A stretch of DNA of 64,000 bases from Sphingobium sp. OAS761 (GCF_024168485.1 NZ_JALJVY010000018.1:1-64000); one strand, 5' to 3'; numbered from the stretch's first letter, positions 33,761-41,382 are shown. The notes: a model not told the origin generated them from the sequence alone. Numbers and translations: made by a program.

Positions 33761-34234
33761 ATCGTTGCCCGGAGCCAGGGCAGTGGTGCGACCCTTTCCG
33801 ATGGCCTCAAGGTCGCCATATCGTTGCCGCGCAATGCGCTCGATCTGCTTGTTTCGGATACGCTCGATCATGGATAGATTGGCCTGCCGCTCAAGATCGC
33901 GGAAACCGGCAGCAAGACGCGCGGGGTCAACCTCATCCAGTTGCGCCAGGTGCGCGTCCATGGCCGCTTTGCCAGCGATCGGCGGCCCATCAATCGGATA
34001 GCTTTCGAGGAATCGAGCGAAGGCCCGATCTTCCAGCACGTCGACCGGCAAGGGATGATCGGCGCCAGTGGCGAGATAGGTCATGCCGACGGCAACGCCG
34101 ATCGCCACGAGGCTGCAGGCTTGTTCGTCCAGTTTGGCCGCAAGCGATTGCTGGTTTTCCATCACCGCCTGCACGCCCTCGGCAAGCGTTCCGATCTGGT
34201 CAAGCAAGGCGGTCAAAAGCTCCTCGTCCGTCAT
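33743..34234 (-). CDS. Unknown protein coupled to relaxase
   Basis: 163 residues: MTDEELLTALLDQIGTLAEG (helical), a hydrophobic patch near 42-58 (SLVAIGVAVGMTYLATG), then helical charged regions. The ATG overlaps the relaxase stop by four bases, as for a mobilisation accessory gene. Its last 20 or so residues run into the Tn3 relic, so the original C-terminus may have been replaced when the transposon inserted. Confidence 0.6.
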   Translation of the reverse strand: MTDEELLTALLDQIGTLAEGVQAVMENQQSLAAKLDEQACSLVAIGVAVGMTYLATGADHPLPVDVLEDRAFARFLESYPIDGPPIAGKAAMDAHLAQLDEVDPARLAAGFRDLERQANLSMIERIRNKQIERIARQRYGDLEAIGKGRTTALAPGNDREGSD

Positions 34235-35730
34235 CGGCCCGGCCCTCCCCTATCCTTGTCGCGCTCGCGATCCTGCGTCCGATCGCGCTCCTTCCCGCGA
34301 TCACGATCCCTGATGGTTTGATTGAGCGTTTTCTGCATCGCTTGCAGCCGCTCGCGCGCGCTCACCAACGACGGATCGCGCGCGGGGTCGGGCGCGGTGC
34401 TACCACTCTTCAGCTCGACCGACTTCGCTCCGATGCGGTCAAAGACGGACGGCTCCGCCTCCCCTGCCCCGGCGCTGGCCCCGCCCTTCTTCAGCTCGGC
34501 CGAGGCGGATTTGACCTTGGCGGTAGCGCTGCCAATCCTATCCAGGGCAGCGGTGCGTTGATCCCCGTCGCGCCGCTGCACGCGCGCTTTCAGGCGTTCA
34601 AGCTCCGAGTCCTTCTCATATTCCTTCGGCAAAGCATCGCCGGATTTCAGGCGCTCGATAATCTCGGCGCGGGCACTGTTCGGCGCCGGCATCCCGTCCA
34701 CGAAAACGCGCAGCGCCCTCGCCCGATCGACCTCGGCCGCACCGCCATGGGCTTCAAGCTCCGCGATGGCGCGCGTATAGACGGCTCGCACCGTCGAGAA
34801 ATTTTCGGCAGTCTTGGTCCGCTCGCTGTCGCGCTGGGAAAGCCGCTTTTCGGCGTCGGGAGTGCGCGCCGCGATCATGTCGGCGCGGCCCTTATCGGCG
34901 ACGGGCTGCGCGCCCCTCTCCCGCATCTTCAAGACGGGCGACGGGTCTTGCTTGGGCGGATAACCGCGCGTCATGCGTATGGTCGCGTCGGCCTCGATTC
35001 CACGAGCGCGAAGGTTCTCCGCGAACCGCTCACGGGCATGTTGTAGGAACTCGCGATTGGGGTTGAACCTACGCCCGTCATTGTCACGACCGGCAATAAT
35101 GAGGTGAACATGCGGGTGGGGTTCATCGGTATGCAGCGCCATCACCCAGCGGCGATTTGCCATGTCGTTTTCGGCAAACTCCCTGACAGATTCTCGGACC
35201 TTCTCCGGGTCCGTTCCCGGTGGCATGGAAAACACCATCGCAATCGCTGTCGCGCCCTTCCGGCGCGCTTCGTCGGCCTGCTCCCACTGTTGCCATTCCC
35301 GCGCGAGCAGCAACATTTCTTGGGCGCTCATGAGGTGCTTGCCCTCACTCGTCTCAATGCCCAGCTCCTCCTTGTCGGACATTCCGATACGGCCAACATA
35401 GGTGAAGGCGCCCACGGTGCTAGGCGCGCCATGAAGGCGGCTCGTGATCTTCACGACAACCTGGGGCACGCGCTTCGCGGTGCGGTCCATCCGCTGCAAG
35501 GCCATCGCGCTGCGGGCGCTTGTGCTGCTGCTGGTGCGACTGCTGACGGCATCGGATACGCGGCCAACGCCGGCAAAGGCCAACTCGTGCGGCGCGCGCA
35601 ACATGCTGCCCAGGGCGCGTTCAAGTTTGCGGTTCCCCCGGCGATCGACCTTCCCGCGCCCTCCCCCGCTCGCGCCCTGGACACGTTCAAGCTCCTCAAG
35701 GGTGCGAGCCGAAAATTCAAAGGGGTTCAC
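34231..35730 (-). CDS. MOBP-type relaxase
   Basis: 499 residues. The metal-binding motif HTDEPHPHVHLIIAGRD near residues 197-213 is the relaxase His triad; an upstream SRLHGAPSTVGAFTYVGRIG region near 97 and Ser/Tyr-rich N-terminus carry the nicking domain. The C-terminal 150 residues are charged coiled-coil-like with repeated ERLKARVQRRDGDQ and a basic DRDRGKERDRTQDRE tail. It should cut oriT, stay on the 5' end and pilot the T-strand to VirD4. It overlaps the RHH accessory gene by four bases upstream. Confidence 0.88.
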   Translation of the reverse strand: MNPFEFSARTLEELERVQGASGGGRGKVDRRGNRKLERALGSMLRAPHELAFAGVGRVSDAVSSRTSSSTSARSAMALQRMDRTAKRVPQVVVKITSRLHGAPSTVGAFTYVGRIGMSDKEELGIETSEGKHLMSAQEMLLLAREWQQWEQADEARRKGATAIAMVFSMPPGTDPEKVRESVREFAENDMANRRWVMALHTDEPHPHVHLIIAGRDNDGRRFNPNREFLQHARERFAENLRARGIEADATIRMTRGYPPKQDPSPVLKMRERGAQPVADKGRADMIAARTPDAEKRLSQRDSERTKTAENFSTVRAVYTRAIAELEAHGGAAEVDRARALRVFVDGMPAPNSARAEIIERLKSGDALPKEYEKDSELERLKARVQRRDGDQRTAALDRIGSATAKVKSASAELKKGGASAGAGEAEPSVFDRIGAKSVELKSGSTAPDPARDPSLVSARERLQAMQKTLNQTIRDRDRGKERDRTQDRERDKDRGGPGR

Positions 35731-36314
35731 AGCTCGCCCTCGATGAGACTAGGCAGCTTCCGTTCGCGTCCCGTCCAGTAATAGACCTCGCCCGATACGA
35801 TCGCGGTCAAGCCGCTCGCGGCTTCATTGACGGTCGCGGAAATTCGCCCTTCCAACGCAATGACCTCCCCGGCCACACGCTGAACCTCAAGCGGGCTGTC
35901 TGGCCGGTTTGCCGCGTTCATCGCTTTTACGGCCTGGTTGAGAGAACGTCCGATCGCGCGGACCTGGCTCACCAATTTGATGATTGCTCGATGGCTCGAC
36001 GGGATAAGGCGTAACTCCCCTGCCCTCGTCCAAAGCTGCCAACGCAATGTGCGCTTGATCCATTGCGAGCGGGTCAAACCGGCTTGCGAAGCGACCAAAT
36101 CCATTGCGGCCAGCTCGTCAATTGGGAAGCGCAGCGAAACCATTTTGGACGCCGATTCTACGGTCGGAATGTCGCGGACCTCATCGGGTCGAGCGGGCAG
36201 CGCGTCCATGATTGCCCGGCTGACCCACTTGCTGCGGGTCATGCCTGCCGCCTTCGCCAGCATGTCGATTGCGGCGGCAATGTCATCGTCAATCCGCAAC
36301 GTCAGATGCGCCAT
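35727..36314 (-). CDS. Mobilisation accessory protein with two RHH domains
   Basis: 195 residues from ATG 36314. Two ribbon-helix-helix units in tandem: AHLTLRIDDDIAAAIDMLAKAAG (1-25, continuing SKWVSRAIMDAL) and KMVSLRFPIDELAAMDLVASQAG (60-85, SQWIKRTLRWQL). The MobC-like C-terminal part includes IKLVSQVRAIGRSLNQAVKAMNAANR. It probably binds the inverted repeat at oriT, 30 bases upstream, to seat the relaxase and repress the mob operon. The fused double RHH is unusual. Confidence 0.8.
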   Translation of the reverse strand: MAHLTLRIDDDIAAAIDMLAKAAGMTRSKWVSRAIMDALPARPDEVRDIPTVESASKMVSLRFPIDELAAMDLVASQAGLTRSQWIKRTLRWQLWTRAGELRLIPSSHRAIIKLVSQVRAIGRSLNQAVKAMNAANRPDSPLEVQRVAGEVIALEGRISATVNEAASGLTAIVSGEVYYWTGRERKLPSLIEGEL

Positions 36315-36343
36315 TTCAAGCCCCGTGCAGCGGTCATAGCCAA

Positions 36344-36382
36344 GGCATTGTGTTACAATGCCGTCAGCTATACTATCCTGCA
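36344..36382 (+). other. oriT: Predicted oriT: inverted repeat plus RP4-like nic
   Basis: GGCATTGT and ACAATGCC are perfect arms around GTT (36344-36362). Eighteen bases further, TATCCTG|C (36374-36381) equals the IncP/RP4 nic consensus YATCCTG|Y. Inverted repeat 5' of nic, immediately upstream of the accessory/relaxase operon, is the RP4 arrangement. Nicking would occur between 36380 and 36381 on the plus strand. The rest of 36383-36640 holds no convincing gene. Confidence 0.75.
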
Positions 36383-36656
36383 AACTTACCTTCTTCGTCT
36401 TACCCCTACCATCCTACTTCCTTCCCCTCAAGCACATCTCAAAAAACGTGGACGGGGCGGTGGGCTTGTCGATCGGCGCGCGACTGGTCCAAACTACGTC
36501 CCTGACTGCGCCGTCACGATATGAGCGGGAAGCGGAGCGGCTTCGCCGCGCGTGGTTTGATTGGGTGTTCGGCCATCAGACGCATTCCGCCCAATATGGA
36601 CATTGCACGCGACTGCGCTAGAACAGTCCGGATTTGTCTTTTCGAGATGCTGGACT

Positions 36657-36854
36657 ATGATCTTGTTGGCGGTGATTTTCGCGTGCGTTGCGATCTATTG
36701 CGCGTGGATCATTCGCCGGGACACGATCGAACTCAACACGATCTTGGACAGGCGGGTGCGCGATCGTGGCAGGCAAATCGTCCAGTGGCACTTTCGGGCG
36801 GCGATCGCCTCGGTCTGCGGCATGGCAATCGCCTTGCTGGCTGCACTGATATGA
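36657..36854 (+). CDS. Possible small two-helix membrane protein
   Basis: 65 residues from ATG 36657: hydrophobic 1-20 (MILLAVIFACVAIYCAWII), a basic middle and a second hydrophobic end (AAIASVCGMAIALLAALI). No clear ribosome binding site. The membrane pattern favours a real gene, but the position in the presumed early-entering DNA on the plus strand and the small size leave doubt. Confidence 0.4.
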   Translation: MILLAVIFACVAIYCAWIIRRDTIELNTILDRRVRDRGRQIVQWHFRAAIASVCGMAIALLAALI

Positions 36855-36945
36855 CGCACTCGCGCGCTATGACCTCAACCGACGCTCCCCGTTCGGCCCC
36901 GCGCTGATCGCCGCCCAACTCATCACAACAGGAAGGAAATCAACC

Positions 36946-37203
36946 ATGGCAAAGGCTCCGGCACTCGAAACAATCCGCCAGGAACGCGCAAAGGCTGAGC
37001 AGCTTCTGGCGGACATAATGAAGCGAGAGCGTGACGCGGAGGAAGCCTTGCGCGATGCTGGTAGGCCGGTGCTTCTCGCGGCGCTCGAACGGATCAAGAT
37101 CGGCGAATTGGAACGGGCAGACGCAAAGGCCATCGCAACCGCCCTCGCCAAGCACGGGGGCGCGAAGGTGGCTGCGGCACTTACTGCGTTGAAGGCGGAC
37201 TAG
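36946..37203 (+). CDS. Small coiled-coil protein
   Basis: 85 residues, ATG 36946 with AGGAAGG upstream. Residues 5-40 form a charged coiled coil (TIRQERAKAEQLLADIMKRERDAEEAL), the rest is Ala-rich helix (ADAKAIATALAKHGGAKVAAAL). I think of plasmid-encoded TraC-like or DNA-associated small proteins but cannot name it. Its stop overlaps the end of the convergent membrane-protein gene. Confidence 0.6.
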   Translation: MAKAPALETIRQERAKAEQLLADIMKRERDAEEALRDAGRPVLLAALERIKIGELERADAKAIATALAKHGGAKVAAALTALKAD

Positions 37204-37535
37204 AAGCGGCCTTCCCGTTCGCGGCGGTGGTGCTGCTCAATGAGGCGCGCGTATTCGGCGTCATGGTCAAAGCCGCGATCGGGCACGTCATCGTCGGGCG
37301 CCTTCCCGCCGAAGATGCCGCCAACCACCGACAGGATCGCATAGCTGGCGATGCCCATGCCCAGCGCCAACAGCACGGGCTGCGCGTCACCCGCGTTCCA
37401 TGATCCGAACAGGCAGAAAGCGGCAAAAGCGAGCGAGACGATGCCGCGAAACCGCACGGCTAGCGCCGCCGCAATCAGTGCGATCACGACGATGACGCCC
37501 GTGGGCATGTCGGCAAAGATGCTCGTGATGCTCAT
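37200..37535 (-). CDS. Membrane protein near oriT
   Basis: 111 residues from ATG 37535 with AGGAG upstream. Hydrophobic helices around 10-28, 32-52 and 54-75, then a charged tail (DDDVPDRGFDHDAEYARLIEQHHRREREGRF) with a His/Arg cluster. Function unknown; its position close to oriT on the minus strand suggests an early-expressed envelope protein in recipients, but this is speculation. Confidence 0.55.
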   Translation of the reverse strand: MSITSIFADMPTGVIVVIALIAAALAVRFRGIVSLAFAAFCLFGSWNAGDAQPVLLALGMGIASYAILSVVGGIFGGKAPDDDVPDRGFDHDAEYARLIEQHHRREREGRF

Positions 37536-37672
37536 AGCGGCTTCTCCTGTCACCATGCGCCTCATGACGCTGGTGGTGACGGGGAAGCCGATATTGGGGG
37601 GGCGATTCCCCCGCCACGCACTCTAGGATTTAGGTGGACGAATATTCACTTCAACACAAATTCGGATATTGC

Positions 37673-38029
37673 TCATTGCACCGGATAGGGCAGCAGGCGT
37701 TGATCGCCGCTGTCGATTCCCAGCAGGCCAAACAGGTCGTTCAACAAAATGTCCGGCAAGCCAGGATAGAGCGCGGCGAGGTTCACGAGATTGTCGGCCG
37801 CGCGGATCTTCTGGCCGATGTGAACCAGATGGGTCGCCGGCGTCTCGATCAGCGCGCGAGCTGCCCAGGCGTGAGAAGCGGCGGCATCTTCGGAAATGTC
37901 GTCGCCAGCATTGCGAGCGCGGGCTACCTCGGCCTGCAAGCTGGTGCAGGCTTCTCGATATTCGGCAAGGACTGATGCCCACGCGGAATCGCTCGTCGGT
38001 GCCGGATTGGCTAGGGTGTTGTCAGTCAT
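37673..38029 (-). CDS. Unknown helical protein in par/leading region
   Basis: 118 residues from ATG 38029, with GGAGC nine bases upstream. Mostly helical (SVLAEYREACTSLQAEVARARNAGDDIS, then AWAARALIETPATHLVHIGQKIRAADN). Not recognised. It follows the parA operon on the same strand after about 80 bases. Confidence 0.55.
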   Translation of the reverse strand: MTDNTLANPAPTSDSAWASVLAEYREACTSLQAEVARARNAGDDISEDAAASHAWAARALIETPATHLVHIGQKIRAADNLVNLAALYPGLPDILLNDLFGLLGIDSGDQRLLPYPVQ

Positions 38030-38106
38030 GATTCGCAAGCTCCGTTTGCGGTTGTGATTAGGGAGAGGACGCCGGGTGCAACCGGCGTTCGCTCCCGCTC
38101 TTTGGG

Positions 38107-38496
38107 TCAGCCAGCAGCCTCCCCGCTCGATCCGCCTCGACCTTCCTCGGCGGCCTCGATCATGTCGCGGAAATCTTGGATCGACTGCCACAGCGCACGA
38201 TAACCGCGCCCTTCCGTGTATCGCTCGAACCATTCCGCCAAATCCTGCGGCGCGCGAATGTAGAGCACCTGGCTTGGCGGTGGAGCGGGTCGCTTTCGCC
38301 GCCCTGCCCTGCCCTGCCCGCTCTCCGCACCCTGCCCGCGATCGGTGAACCCCAGCGCCTCCCCGCGCTCGACCGCCGCACGCTCCCGCATGGGGTCCAA
38401 GGGGACAGGACCGGACGGAAGGCCGCTAACGTCGATCCCCTTCCCTTTCTGCTCTCCTGAGCCTCCCGCGGGCTTTTTGAAGCCAAAGTCCGTCAT
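38107..38496 (-). CDS. ParA partner protein (candidate ParB-like)
   Basis: 129 residues. Disordered basic N-terminal half (GFKKPAGGSGEQKGKG, GRAGRRKRPAPPP) and a folded end (QVLYIRAPQDLAEWFERYTEGRGYRALWQSIQDFRDMIEAAEEG). Its ATG overlaps the ParA stop by four bases. Small, basic proteins in this position usually bind the centromere and stimulate ParA, so that is the likely job; I see no textbook RHH or HTH motif. Confidence 0.6.
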   Translation of the reverse strand: MTDFGFKKPAGGSGEQKGKGIDVSGLPSGPVPLDPMRERAAVERGEALGFTDRGQGAESGQGRAGRRKRPAPPPSQVLYIRAPQDLAEWFERYTEGRGYRALWQSIQDFRDMIEAAEEGRGGSSGEAAG

Positions 38497-39176
38497 GCCG
38501 GGTATTCCTCTCTCAGTGCGGCAATGACCGCCTCGGTAAGCTGCTGGGCGTTCTCCTGCGCCTTCGCCAGTCCTGACGTATTGGCGGGATCTAGTTCGCT
38601 CAAAAGCGCGCCGAACTCGTAAATGTCTCGATAGGCGGCACGCTCGACCAGGCCGATCGGAAGCGTGGGCAATCCCGCCGCCTCGATGGCGCTGGCGATG
38701 CGCTTGGAAGTTTTGGTAGCGATGGCTGCACTATCCCGGCTCCGGACGAGACGAAACGGAATGCGGCGGCCAAGCGCCTCCCCCTCCTCGTCAATCAGCG
38801 CGACCGCCGTTGCCGCAAGCTCTGCGTCCACCGGCGATTGATTGAATGGCACAAGGACCATGTGCGAGCGCGCCAAGGCGCGCGAAGTCATGCGTGACGC
38901 GGCCCCCTCAAGGTCGATGATGACAATGCTATGCTCGCCAGCCAGGCGCTCGATTGTCTGGATCATTTCGCCCTCAGTCGGACGCGGAACGACGGTATAA
39001 GGCATGGCCTTTTTCGCGCCGGCCCGCTTCGCCGCCCATTTCGCAATGATCGCGTTGGGATCGGCGTCGATCACGGCGGCGTTGACCCCGCTCGCGGCGA
39101 GCTGGTCGGCAAGAACAAGGGCGAGCGTGGTCTTGCCCGCGCCGCCCTTGGGGTTGCCGATGGAAATGACGGACAT
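38493..39176 (-). CDS. parA: ParA-family partition ATPase
   Basis: 227 residues from ATG 39176 with AGGAGG upstream. Deviant Walker A KGGAGKTT near residue 9-16, VIDADPNAI near 36-44, VIIDLEGAA near 84-92. No N-terminal HTH, so this is a small ParA (type Ib, or MinD-like ParA of the IncC kind). It hydrolyses ATP on the nucleoid to segregate the plasmid. A dense array of short repeats lies immediately upstream and could be its operator and the centromere. The window also encodes an unlinked 590-residue ParB-like protein. Confidence 0.9.
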   Translation of the reverse strand: MSVISIGNPKGGAGKTTLALVLADQLAASGVNAAVIDADPNAIIAKWAAKRAGAKKAMPYTVVPRPTEGEMIQTIERLAGEHSIVIIDLEGAASRMTSRALARSHMVLVPFNQSPVDAELAATAVALIDEEGEALGRRIPFRLVRSRDSAAIATKTSKRIASAIEAAGLPTLPIGLVERAAYRDIYEFGALLSELDPANTSGLAKAQENAQQLTEAVIAALREEYPA

Positions 39177-39189
39177 GAAACCTCCTGAA

Positions 39190-39360
39190 TGCGAAATCGC
39201 TTGCGCTTTCAATAGCGCAATTGCTGACGCTTTCACAAGCGCAATTGCAATCTAAATCGCAATTGATTTCGCAATCGCTTGCGCTGTCTAATTAGCAAGC
39301 ATATTTGCAATCACCTGGCTTGCCTTTATGCTTGCAACTTAGCTTGCACGGCAAGGGCGA
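39190..39360. repeat. Short-repeat cluster upstream of parA (candidate parS/operator)
   Basis: CGCAATTG occurs three times (39216, 39240, 39258), twice within GCGCAATTGC. AATCGCTTGCGCT occurs twice (39195-39207 and 39273-39285). Further GCTTGC/GCAAGC hexamers follow to 39360. The cluster is AT-richer than its surroundings and lies between divergently oriented flanks with no gene. This is typical of partition sites and ParA autoregulatory operators. Confidence 0.6.
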
Positions 39361-39383
39361 CGCTGGCGCGCCGCCCTCCAGGC

Positions 39384-39725
39384 TCATGCGTCGTCGTCGT
39401 GCTGATCGTCGGCGGGCCTGCCGTTCTTGGCGATCACGGCGATGCGGTCAACGATCAGGTCAACGCCGTAAACCGTTTCGCCGTTTCGCTCATAGCGGCT
39501 CTGGCGGACGCGGCCAGTCGCATGAACCAAGTCGCCTTTGCCCATCTTTTCAGCGCGAGCGATGTTCTTGCCGAACAGGGTAACGCGGTTCCAGTGCGTA
39601 TCGTCCTCCCATTCGTTCCCGACCTTGCGGCCATAATTGGCGGCGATGTCGAGAAAGGCCACCTTGTCCTTGATCTCCGCGCTGCCGATGCGGCCGATGA
39701 TGCGAAATTCAGCGATGTTCTGCAT
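39384..39725 (-). CDS. ssb: Single-stranded DNA-binding protein (copy 1)
   Basis: 113 residues from ATG 39725, an OB-fold SSB: IAEFRIIGRIGSAEIKDKVAFLDIAANYGRK, DDTHWNRVTLFGKNIARAEKM, KGDLVHATGRVRQSRYERNGETVYGVDLIV. It lacks the long acidic-tip tail of chromosomal SSB, but ends DDDA. It coats incoming plasmid single strands. A diverged paralogue lies at 58185-58505. Both are on the minus strand of the predicted leading region. Confidence 0.9.
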   Translation of the reverse strand: MQNIAEFRIIGRIGSAEIKDKVAFLDIAANYGRKVGNEWEDDTHWNRVTLFGKNIARAEKMGKGDLVHATGRVRQSRYERNGETVYGVDLIVDRIAVIAKNGRPADDQHDDDA

Positions 39726-39805
39726 GGTTCGTTCCTTCGTGTGTCGTTGCTGACGCACTTTGGAGGGACGGCCCCCCTGACGCGGGCAAGCTGAAAAACG
39801 GAGGG

Positions 39806-39863
39806 TCCGCTTGCGGAAGCCGTAGGCGCGAAGCGCCGGTTTTCTGCTTGGGGCCGAAGGCCC
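39806..39863. repeat. Three small hairpins upstream of ssb copy 1
   Basis: TCCGC-TT-GCGGA (39806), GGCGC-GAA-GCGCC (39825) and GGGCC-GAA-GGCCC (39851) follow each other within 60 bases in an otherwise gene-free 330-bp stretch (39726-40053). Two share a GAA triloop, which is very stable in single-stranded DNA. Confidence 0.5.
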
Positions 39864-40053
39864 GAACCCGCATGAGACAGGGGGAGCCGCCCAGGTGCGT
39901 CAATCAGAAACGGCGGCGCGAAGGATGGACCAGTGCGCTCGCTATGATCCACAAGCACAAGGGCCTGGGGTGCTGCGCCCAAGGATGGGTAGGGAGTCTA
40001 GGTGCCACCCCGGCCACGCAACGGAGAAGGGGAGAGGAGGGCGCCTCGATCTG

Positions 40054-40635
40054 CTACACCACCTCCTGCTCGGCAAGCTTCTCCGCACGGAGACGCTTAT
40101 AGATGGCCTGGCGCGTGACGTTCAGCAGGCTCGCGACTGCAACGACGCTCATATTGTGAGGCTCGGTCAAAAGCGGCTTGGCCTGCTTCCACTGTTCCTC
40201 CGGGATGACCGGCGGCCTGCCGAGCTTCTTGCTCGCACGCCGCGCCGCTTGAAGTTCGGCGTTGGCGCGCCCACGGATCACGTCTCGCCCGAACTGCGCG
40301 AACGCGCCGACCATATGGAAGAACAATCTGCCTGCAGGCGTCACCGTCTCGATCTGCTCGTTGAGGGATCGGAAGCCAACCCCAAGGCTTCCAAGCAATT
40401 CAAGCTCGGCTATCAGCGAGGGGAGGGAGCTGCCCAAGCGGTCGAGCCGCCAAATCACGATCTCATCGCCAGCGCGCGCGTGGCGCAGCATGTCGCCATA
40501 AGCGGGCTTGAACACGGCCGATCCACTGACCCCCGTATCCTCGAAAATTTCATCTGCCCCAGCAGCGCGAAGCGCGTCGATCTGCTGGGCAAGGTTTTGC
40601 TCGCCGGTGCTGACACGGGCATATCCGAGCCTCAT
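40054..40635 (-). CDS. Serine resolvase (Tn3 TnpR type)
   Basis: 193 residues. The catalytic N-terminus MRLGYARVSTGEQNLAQQIDAL (active Ser near residue 10), RLDRLGSSLPSLIAELELL near 63, and a C-terminal helix-turn-helix (VVAVASLLNVTRQAIYKRL) give a complete resolvase/invertase. A strong inverted repeat with TGTC/GACA ends lies 50 bases upstream and may be its recombination or operator site. Likely resolves plasmid multimers or belonged to a transposon; no transposase is adjacent. Confidence 0.9.
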   Translation of the reverse strand: MRLGYARVSTGEQNLAQQIDALRAAGADEIFEDTGVSGSAVFKPAYGDMLRHARAGDEIVIWRLDRLGSSLPSLIAELELLGSLGVGFRSLNEQIETVTPAGRLFFHMVGAFAQFGRDVIRGRANAELQAARRASKKLGRPPVIPEEQWKQAKPLLTEPHNMSVVAVASLLNVTRQAIYKRLRAEKLAEQEVV

Positions 40636-40684
40636 CGACCGTTCTCCTTTTGTACCAGAAGGACAATAGGGAAGGGTGATTTTC

Positions 40685-40724
40685 TGTCAACTTAATCGGC
40701 ACATTTTTTCCGATTAAGTTGACA
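40685..40724. promoter_or_regulatory. 15-bp perfect inverted repeat, candidate resolvase site
   Basis: TGTCAACTTAATCGG and CCGATTAAGTTGACA are perfect arms separated by ten bases. Ends TGTC...GACA resemble resolvase subsites. It lies between the resolvase and the CHAT-type gene (end 40759). Confidence 0.6.
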
Positions 40725-40758
40725 TCGGGAAAACCGGAAAATTGTGCGCCGCAAACGG

Positions 40759-41382
40759 CTAAGCGGCGTCAGGCCTAGTGAAAGGTCCGATTGTCACCTT
40801 CTCGATAGTGTCATCATCACACCGATAATAGAGACGAAATCGTTCCTGCACGAGCGAAGCGCAAATCCCGACATTCTTCTTAATACGCCTCACCGCCATG
40901 GATCTTTTACCGCCCTTGAACATAAGGTGGTAAAACGCCGTCCAGAACACGGCCGCGTCATCGAATTTGATGCTATTCATCGGCGCAAGCACGGACAAGC
41001 ACTTGCTTTGACTGAGCAGGCTTTGGGCAAAAGTGCTGCGTGCCGCCAAGCACGACGACAAAAAGACCCGCCGATTTTCCACGTGAGGCGCAAGTATTTC
41101 CGCCATGTCATCTGACGCAATCGGGCCGGTCGTGAGGTGAAAGCCGGTAGCTCGTCCTTTGGCATTCACTGTGCCATGGCATGACAGGTGCAAGTACCGA
41201 TGGTCGGATTCACCAAATTCCTTGGCGACAGCCCGAAGCTCTTCCTCAGTCCTGATATATGCGTAGGCGCTGCTCTTTCCAGAGAGCTGCAACGTCCGAG
41301 ATATGATCTCACCTTCTTTGTGAGTTTGCTCCTCAAGGAAGCCCAAACTTTCAATGAAGCAAACGGTGGGCTCTGTGGACAT
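40759..41382 (-). CDS. Stand-alone CHAT-type (caspase-like) protease
   Basis: 207 residues from ATG 41382 (TTG 41394 also possible). Two motifs fit the CHAT/caspase catalytic dyad: RYLHLSCHGTVNAKG with His near residue 69, and RRVFLSSCLAARSTFA with Cys near residue 111, each after a hydrophobic beta strand. AVFWTAFYHLMFKGG is a typical later CHAT element. CHAT proteases act in caspase-like immune and cell-death systems; this one has no fused sensor domain and no obvious partner, and lies between two serine recombinase genes. Confidence 0.7.
   Translation of the reverse strand: MSTEPTVCFIESLGFLEEQTHKEGEIISRTLQLSGKSSAYAYIRTEEELRAVAKEFGESDHRYLHLSCHGTVNAKGRATGFHLTTGPIASDDMAEILAPHVENRRVFLSSCLAARSTFAQSLLSQSKCLSVLAPMNSIKFDDAAVFWTAFYHLMFKGGKRSMAVRRIKKNVGICASLVQERFRLYYRCDDDTIEKVTIGPFTRPDAA

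Noticed and set aside
33670..35046. 458-codon plus-strand open frame
   Set aside because: It lies antisense to the relaxase and its partner gene; composition is Arg/Pro-rich and it has no recognisable domain. It is a shadow of GC-rich codon bias.
39190..39360. CRISPR-like array
   Set aside because: Repeats are short, overlapping and unevenly spaced with no spacers; no cas genes in the window.
39848..40102. Plus-strand ORF in the gene-free stretch upstream of ssb
   Set aside because: Overlaps the resolvase end and the hairpins; low-complexity translation without a ribosome binding site.
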